Assembly (NCBI GenBank): GCA_021151835.1
Contig: JAGKWO010000003.1
Location: 1 to 64,000 of the forward strand
Direction of reading: 5' to 3'
DNA: 64,000 bases
Origin: Gammaproteobacteria bacterium
Lineage (GTDB): Bacteria; Pseudomonadota; Gammaproteobacteria; Pseudomonadales; Cellvibrionaceae
Shown here: positions 60,406-64,000 of the stretch, in pieces
How positions within the stretch are numbered: the first letter of the stretch is position 1
How the letters are laid out: the number at the start of each line of letters is the position of its first letter
Position numbers and translations under genes: made by a program
The notes under the pieces: generated by a model
What the model saw: only the letters and a program-made list of their open reading frames with translations
The model's database searches: none
What the model was told of the DNA's origin: nothing

Positions 60406-61206
60406 TCAACGTAATCCCTTAATAAGAAAAAAACATCCTACGGCAAATAATAATCCCGCAAAACATTTTTTTAGCATCACCGGGGATAATGCATGTGCCG
60501 CTTTGGCACCCAGTTTGGCGGTAAAGAAGCTCATTATGCTAATCCCCAGGAACGCATAAATATGCACAAAGCCGATACTATTCGGAACATTGATTTGTCC
60601 TTTCATACCAAAAAAAATAAATCCAAAAGCCCCGGCAATGGCGATGGGCAAACCGCATGCGGCGGATGTTCCAACAGCCCTTTGCATTACCACACCATAA
60701 TGATTTAAGTAGGGAACCGTTAAACTGCCGCCGCCAATTCCAAACAATGCAGAAGCTACACCTATCCCTGTACCCGCACAAAACTGCTTGAAAGCAGATG
60801 GCAAAACTGAATGCTGGTCTATTGAATGCCTGGTAGTGAACATCATCCGGTACGCAACCCAGATTACAAAAATGCCAATAATCAATTGCAAATTTGCACC
60901 GGACAGCAATCCTGCAACACCTGCACCTAAAAAAGACCCTATTACCAGACCCGGTGCCAGATTTTTAAATACTGCCCATAAAACTGCACCATTTTTTTGG
61001 TGTGCAATTGAGGAGCTGATAGAGGTCACAATAATTGTTGCCAATGAAGTTCCCAGAGCCATGTGCATAATCACTTCAGGCGCATAACCCATTTGCGTAA
61101 AGACCACATACAAGAGCGGTACTATGATCAAGCCGCCACCAATACCAAAGATCCCTGCGGTAAATCCCGCTAATGCACCTATTGCTAAAAAAATTATTAA
61201 TTCCAC
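60406..61206 (-). CDS. TauE/SafE-family anion exporter
   Basis: The 266-residue protein has about eight membrane helices in two repeats, with GIFGIGGGLIIVPLLYVVF and ALFGIGGGSLTVPYLNHYG, the paired signature of the TauE/SafE (sulfite or organosulfonate export) family. It is 51 bases downstream of the flavin reductase in the mes group, so it may export a sulfur by-product; this is inferred. Confidence 0.9.
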   Translation of the reverse strand: MELIIFLAIGALAGFTAGIFGIGGGLIIVPLLYVVFTQMGYAPEVIMHMALGTSLATIIVTSISSSIAHQKNGAVLWAVFKNLAPGLVIGSFLGAGVAGLLSGANLQLIIGIFVIWVAYRMMFTTRHSIDQHSVLPSAFKQFCAGTGIGVASALFGIGGGSLTVPYLNHYGVVMQRAVGTSAACGLPIAIAGAFGFIFFGMKGQINVPNSIGFVHIYAFLGISIMSFFTAKLGAKAAHALSPVMLKKCFAGLLFAVGCFFLIKGLR

Positions 61207-61257
61207 GACACACTTACTTGAGGGTTTGATGTTAAAAAGAGTTTGCCCGGATCGAGC

Positions 61258-61749
61258 TTAAGCGATGTTCGCTTGCCCTACGCGATGGTAAGCGCGATTA
61301 AAATAAACCAAACTGTGATCCTGTTGCGTTTGTTGAATCGCTACCACCCGACAAATGAAAATATCATGGGTGCCAACTGTCTGGATTTGCTCAATCTGGC
61401 AATCAAAACTCACTAAAGCATCGTTTAAAACTGGCGCACCGGTTTTTAATTCGGTCCAAACGCCGTGTGTAAACCGCTCTACCGGATTCATTTTGGATGA
61501 GAATACGTTTGAAATAGCCTGGTGATGTGCGCCTAACACATTTACCGCCAGGATTTTATTTTCTACAAAATGGGCATGGGAGTAAGACGCTTTATTCATA
61601 CAGACCAATAATGTCGGCGGGGCATCCGTAACACTACACACAGCGGATGCCGTAAATCCATAACGACCGGATGCGCCTGTTGTGCTAACAACATTGACTG
61701 CACTTGTTAACAACGACATTGCATTTCTAAAGTCTGTTGGTTCAATCAT
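61258..61749 (-). CDS. NAD(P)H:flavin reductase-like protein
   Basis: ATG 61749 with AAGGTG upstream gives 163 residues. The split-barrel flavin reductase fold is clear: FRNAMSLLTSAVNVVSTTGASGRYGFTASAVCSVTDAPPTLLVCMNK, then DHSLVYFNRAYHRVG. Such enzymes supply reduced flavin to partner proteins. Following mesD, it may support the oxygen-dependent MesD/MesX methionine synthase; that link is inferred from gene order. Confidence 0.86.
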   Translation of the reverse strand: MIEPTDFRNAMSLLTSAVNVVSTTGASGRYGFTASAVCSVTDAPPTLLVCMNKASYSHAHFVENKILAVNVLGAHHQAISNVFSSKMNPVERFTHGVWTELKTGAPVLNDALVSFDCQIEQIQTVGTHDIFICRVVAIQQTQQDHSLVYFNRAYHRVGQANIA

Positions 61750-61809
61750 CACCTTGTTCCTGAGTTGCCCCTGGCGGTTCATTACGGCGGTGAGCCTGGC
61801 GAGAGCTCT

Positions 61810-62838
61810 TTAAAGAGAGAGCTCTTTGCGGACGATTTCTGCACCTGCACTCAACGCGTTTAACTTGCCTCGTGCTACCTGGCGAGATAAAGGTGCCATG
61901 CCACAATTGGTACAAGGGCAAAGCTTGTCCGCATCGACAAACTGAAGCGCTTTGCGCAAGGTATTGGCAACTTCCTCGGGCGTTTCAATGGTATTGGTTG
62001 CCACATCAATAGCACCTACCATTATTTTTTTACCGCGGACAAGCTCCAGTAATTCGATTGGAACACGGGAGTTGTGGCATTCCAGCGAAATCATATCGAT
62101 ATTGGATTGTTGCAGCTTGGGAAAAATTTCTTCATATTGCCGCCACTCTGCCCCCAAGGTTTTTTTCCACTCGGTATTGGCTTTAATGCCATAGCCGTAA
62201 CAAATATGAACCGCAGTTTCGCACTTGAGCCCTTCAATCGCTTTTTCCAAGGTCGCAATTCCCCAATCATTGACCTCGTCAAAAAACACATTAAAGGCCG
62301 GTTCATCAAACTGGATGATATCGACACCGGCAGCTTCCAATTCCCTGGCTTCCTGGTTAAGAATTTTAGCGAATTCCCAAGCCAGTTTTTCACGGCTTTT
62401 ATAGTGGCTATCAAAGAGTGTATCGATCATGGTCATGGGTCCTGGCAGGGCCCACTTTATAGGTTGGCTGGTTTGCTGGCGTAAAAATTTTGCGTCCTCA
62501 ACAAAAACCGGCTTTTGGCGAGACACAGCACCAACCACTGTCGGCACACTCGCATCATAGCGATCGCGAATCCTGACAGTCTCACGTTTCGCAAAATCAA
62601 CGCCGTCAAGGTGTTCAATAAATGTCGTAACAAAGTGCTGGCGTGATTGCTCACCGTCGCCAACAATATCAATCCCCGCTTGTTGTTGTTCCTGCAAGGA
62701 CAAACGCAACGCATCTTGTTTACCGGCTATTAATTCCTCACCCTGCAATTTCCAGGGCGACCACAGTGTCTCCGGTTGAGCAAGCCAGGACGGTTTAGGC
62801 AAACTGCCTGCGGTTGAGGTGGGTAATAATTTTTTCAT
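61810..62838 (-). CDS. mesD: Folate-independent methionine synthase MesD (core-MetE)
   Basis: The 342-residue protein has the catalytic barrel of MetE only, without the N-terminal folate-binding half. Zinc ligands are in MISLECHNSRVP and KLCPCTNCGMAPL. Core-MetE proteins of the MesD class make methionine without folate; as I recall, MesD needs its partner MesX (DUF1852) and oxygen. The mesX gene is 57 bases upstream on the same strand, supporting the assignment over a generic MetE. Confidence 0.88.
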   Translation of the reverse strand: MKKLLPTSTAGSLPKPSWLAQPETLWSPWKLQGEELIAGKQDALRLSLQEQQQAGIDIVGDGEQSRQHFVTTFIEHLDGVDFAKRETVRIRDRYDASVPTVVGAVSRQKPVFVEDAKFLRQQTSQPIKWALPGPMTMIDTLFDSHYKSREKLAWEFAKILNQEARELEAAGVDIIQFDEPAFNVFFDEVNDWGIATLEKAIEGLKCETAVHICYGYGIKANTEWKKTLGAEWRQYEEIFPKLQQSNIDMISLECHNSRVPIELLELVRGKKIMVGAIDVATNTIETPEEVANTLRKALQFVDADKLCPCTNCGMAPLSRQVARGKLNALSAGAEIVRKELSL

Positions 62839-62894
62839 AATAAATGATCTTGTCTGAATAAATGGTCTTACATAAACAATCTTATGCAGGTTAA

Positions 62895-63878
62895 TTAAAG
62901 CGCGTAGCTAGCAGACCACTGCTCAAGCCTGGCCTGATATGGTTTGATGAAATTCTCCTCGGCAAATTTTCCCTGCTCAATCGCCAGACGGCTACGCTCC
63001 TCACGATCATAAACAATTTGCGTCAATGAATAATCCTGGTGCTTTAGATTGGGTTGATAGCATTTTCCCGCTACTGCATTAGCGTTGTAGATCTCGGGGC
63101 GGTAAATCTTTTGGAAAGTTTCCATGGTGCTGATTGTGCTGATAAGCTCAAGATTTGTGTAATCACTCAACAAATCCCCAAAGAAATAAAACGCCAAAGG
63201 TGCTGCACTATTTGGCGGCATAAAATAGCGCACCTGCAAACCCATTTTTTTGAAATATTGTTCCGTCAACGATGATTCATTGGCCAGGTATTCAATACCT
63301 AATACCGGATGCTGATTTTCAATTTGATGATAGGTTTTGTTATCCGAAACACTCAGACAGACAACCGGTGGCTTATTAAAATGTTGTTTGTAAGTATTCG
63401 AATTCACAAAACATTTAAAGAGCTTGCCATGCAAATCACCAAAATTATCAGGGATGCTAAATGTGGATTTATTTTTATTGTGCTCTAGCAGTAATACGCT
63501 GAAATCATAATCGCGCACATAAGAGGAAAAGTTATTTCCCACAATGCCTTCAATGCGTTTGTTAGTGTGGTGATCAACAATATTGGTTTTTAATATTTCA
63601 ATCGTTGGAAAAGCATCACCATTGCCGTCCCTATCAATATCCATTTCAACGGAAATGATTTCAAGTTCAAGGGAATAACGATCGCCATTGGGATTATCCC
63701 AACGCGCCAAGGCATTGAAACGGTTGTTAATCATCTGCAATGCGTTGCGCAAATTCTCCTGGCGACGCTTGCCCCTGGCCAAATTGGCAAAATTGGTAGT
63801 GATACGCGTATTGTCTGAGGGATGATAATTTTCATCGAAACGAATGCTTTTAATGGCAAAGGTAAAGTCGTTTTTCAT
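62895..63878 (-). CDS. mesX: MesX, DUF1852 partner of MesD
   Basis: ATG 63878 gives 327 residues (MKNDFTFAIKSIRFDENYHPSDNTRITTNF onward), the DUF1852 pattern with DRYSLELEIISVEMDID and a C-terminal REERSRLAIEQGKFAEENFIKPY. DUF1852 proteins are the accessory MesX of the MesD methionine synthase. An upstream extension to 63947 lacks a ribosome-binding site. It is the first gene of a probable mesX-mesD-flavin reductase-tauE unit. Confidence 0.88.
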   Translation of the reverse strand: MKNDFTFAIKSIRFDENYHPSDNTRITTNFANLARGKRRQENLRNALQMINNRFNALARWDNPNGDRYSLELEIISVEMDIDRDGNGDAFPTIEILKTNIVDHHTNKRIEGIVGNNFSSYVRDYDFSVLLLEHNKNKSTFSIPDNFGDLHGKLFKCFVNSNTYKQHFNKPPVVCLSVSDNKTYHQIENQHPVLGIEYLANESSLTEQYFKKMGLQVRYFMPPNSAAPLAFYFFGDLLSDYTNLELISTISTMETFQKIYRPEIYNANAVAGKCYQPNLKHQDYSLTQIVYDREERSRLAIEQGKFAEENFIKPYQARLEQWSASYAL

Positions 63879-64000
63879 GGTGATCTTGCAACCTGATTTA
63901 AAAACCTGAATGTATGTCGTGCTCTTTCCGGGTTCTTGCCAGACCATCCACTTCTGCCCCGGCTTTCCCGGTCAGTAGTCTTCACAGTCTTGGCTTAATT

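Overview
The window looks like a chromosome segment of a polysaccharide-degrading gammaproteobacterium, most likely Cellvibrio or a close relative. The grounds are long poly-serine linkers in secreted enzymes, a GH5 enzyme with two CBM6 modules, two GH16 enzymes with many CBMs, a GH18 chitinase with CBM5/12 modules, azurin, a PEP-CTERM protein and a Pseudomonas-like rnr/rlmB/rpsF/rpsR neighbourhood. The genus is inferred from these traits, not from a database search.

Layout. 1-0.7 kb: rpsF-rpsR on the minus strand, with a possible autoregulatory leader. 0.7-6.9 kb: a minus-strand stressosome operon, rsbR-rsbS-rsbT, an RsbX-like PP2C phosphatase and two hybrid histidine kinases. No sigma factor or DNA-binding output is encoded in it. 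7.4-19.5 kb: carbohydrate-active genes (GH5-CBM6-CBM6, a membrane AraC regulator, two very large GH16-CBM32 proteins, a PEP-CTERM protein). The GH5 and first GH16 genes share a bipartite upstream motif with identical internal spacing. 19.6-29 kb: small stress or housekeeping genes, azurin, a DUF748 giant, a GNAT enzyme, META and DUF3012 lipoproteins and a second membrane AraC paralogue. 29.3-30.9 kb: GH18 chitinase. 31.5-35.7 kb: rlmB and rnr, the latter with an unusually long Lys/Ala-rich tail.

35.9-46.2 kb is an AT-richer accessory island. It begins where a tRNA-Leu(CAG) gene loses its 3' part, abutting a ClpS-like gene that also lacks its 3' end. It carries a cluster of small immunity-like proteins, an AHH-type nuclease with an Imm11/DUF1629-like partner, a DUF4041/GIY-YIG coiled-coil protein, a BRCT protein, a small gene behind a strongly folded leader (UUCG and GNRA-type tetraloops inside a 23-bp closing stem), a truncated membrane gene, a beta-helix protein and a hipBA toxin-antitoxin pair with three operators spaced exactly 50 bp apart.

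46.3-54.4 kb is an ECF-sigma-controlled system: DUF4331 protein, Ig-like lipoprotein, TPR protein, HupE/UreJ-type membrane protein and TonB receptor in one operon, followed by anti-sigma and sigma genes. The operon and the sigma gene carry nearly identical promoters. 54.5-57.7 kb: Fe/Mn superoxide dismutase and chrB-chrA. 58-64 kb: small enzymes, an ArsR/AHSA1 pair, a TauE exporter, a flavin reductase and the mesX-mesD folate-independent methionine synthase pair.

The two items most worth follow-up are the structured leader at 41.4-41.7 kb and the ECF/DUF4331/HupE/TonB regulon.
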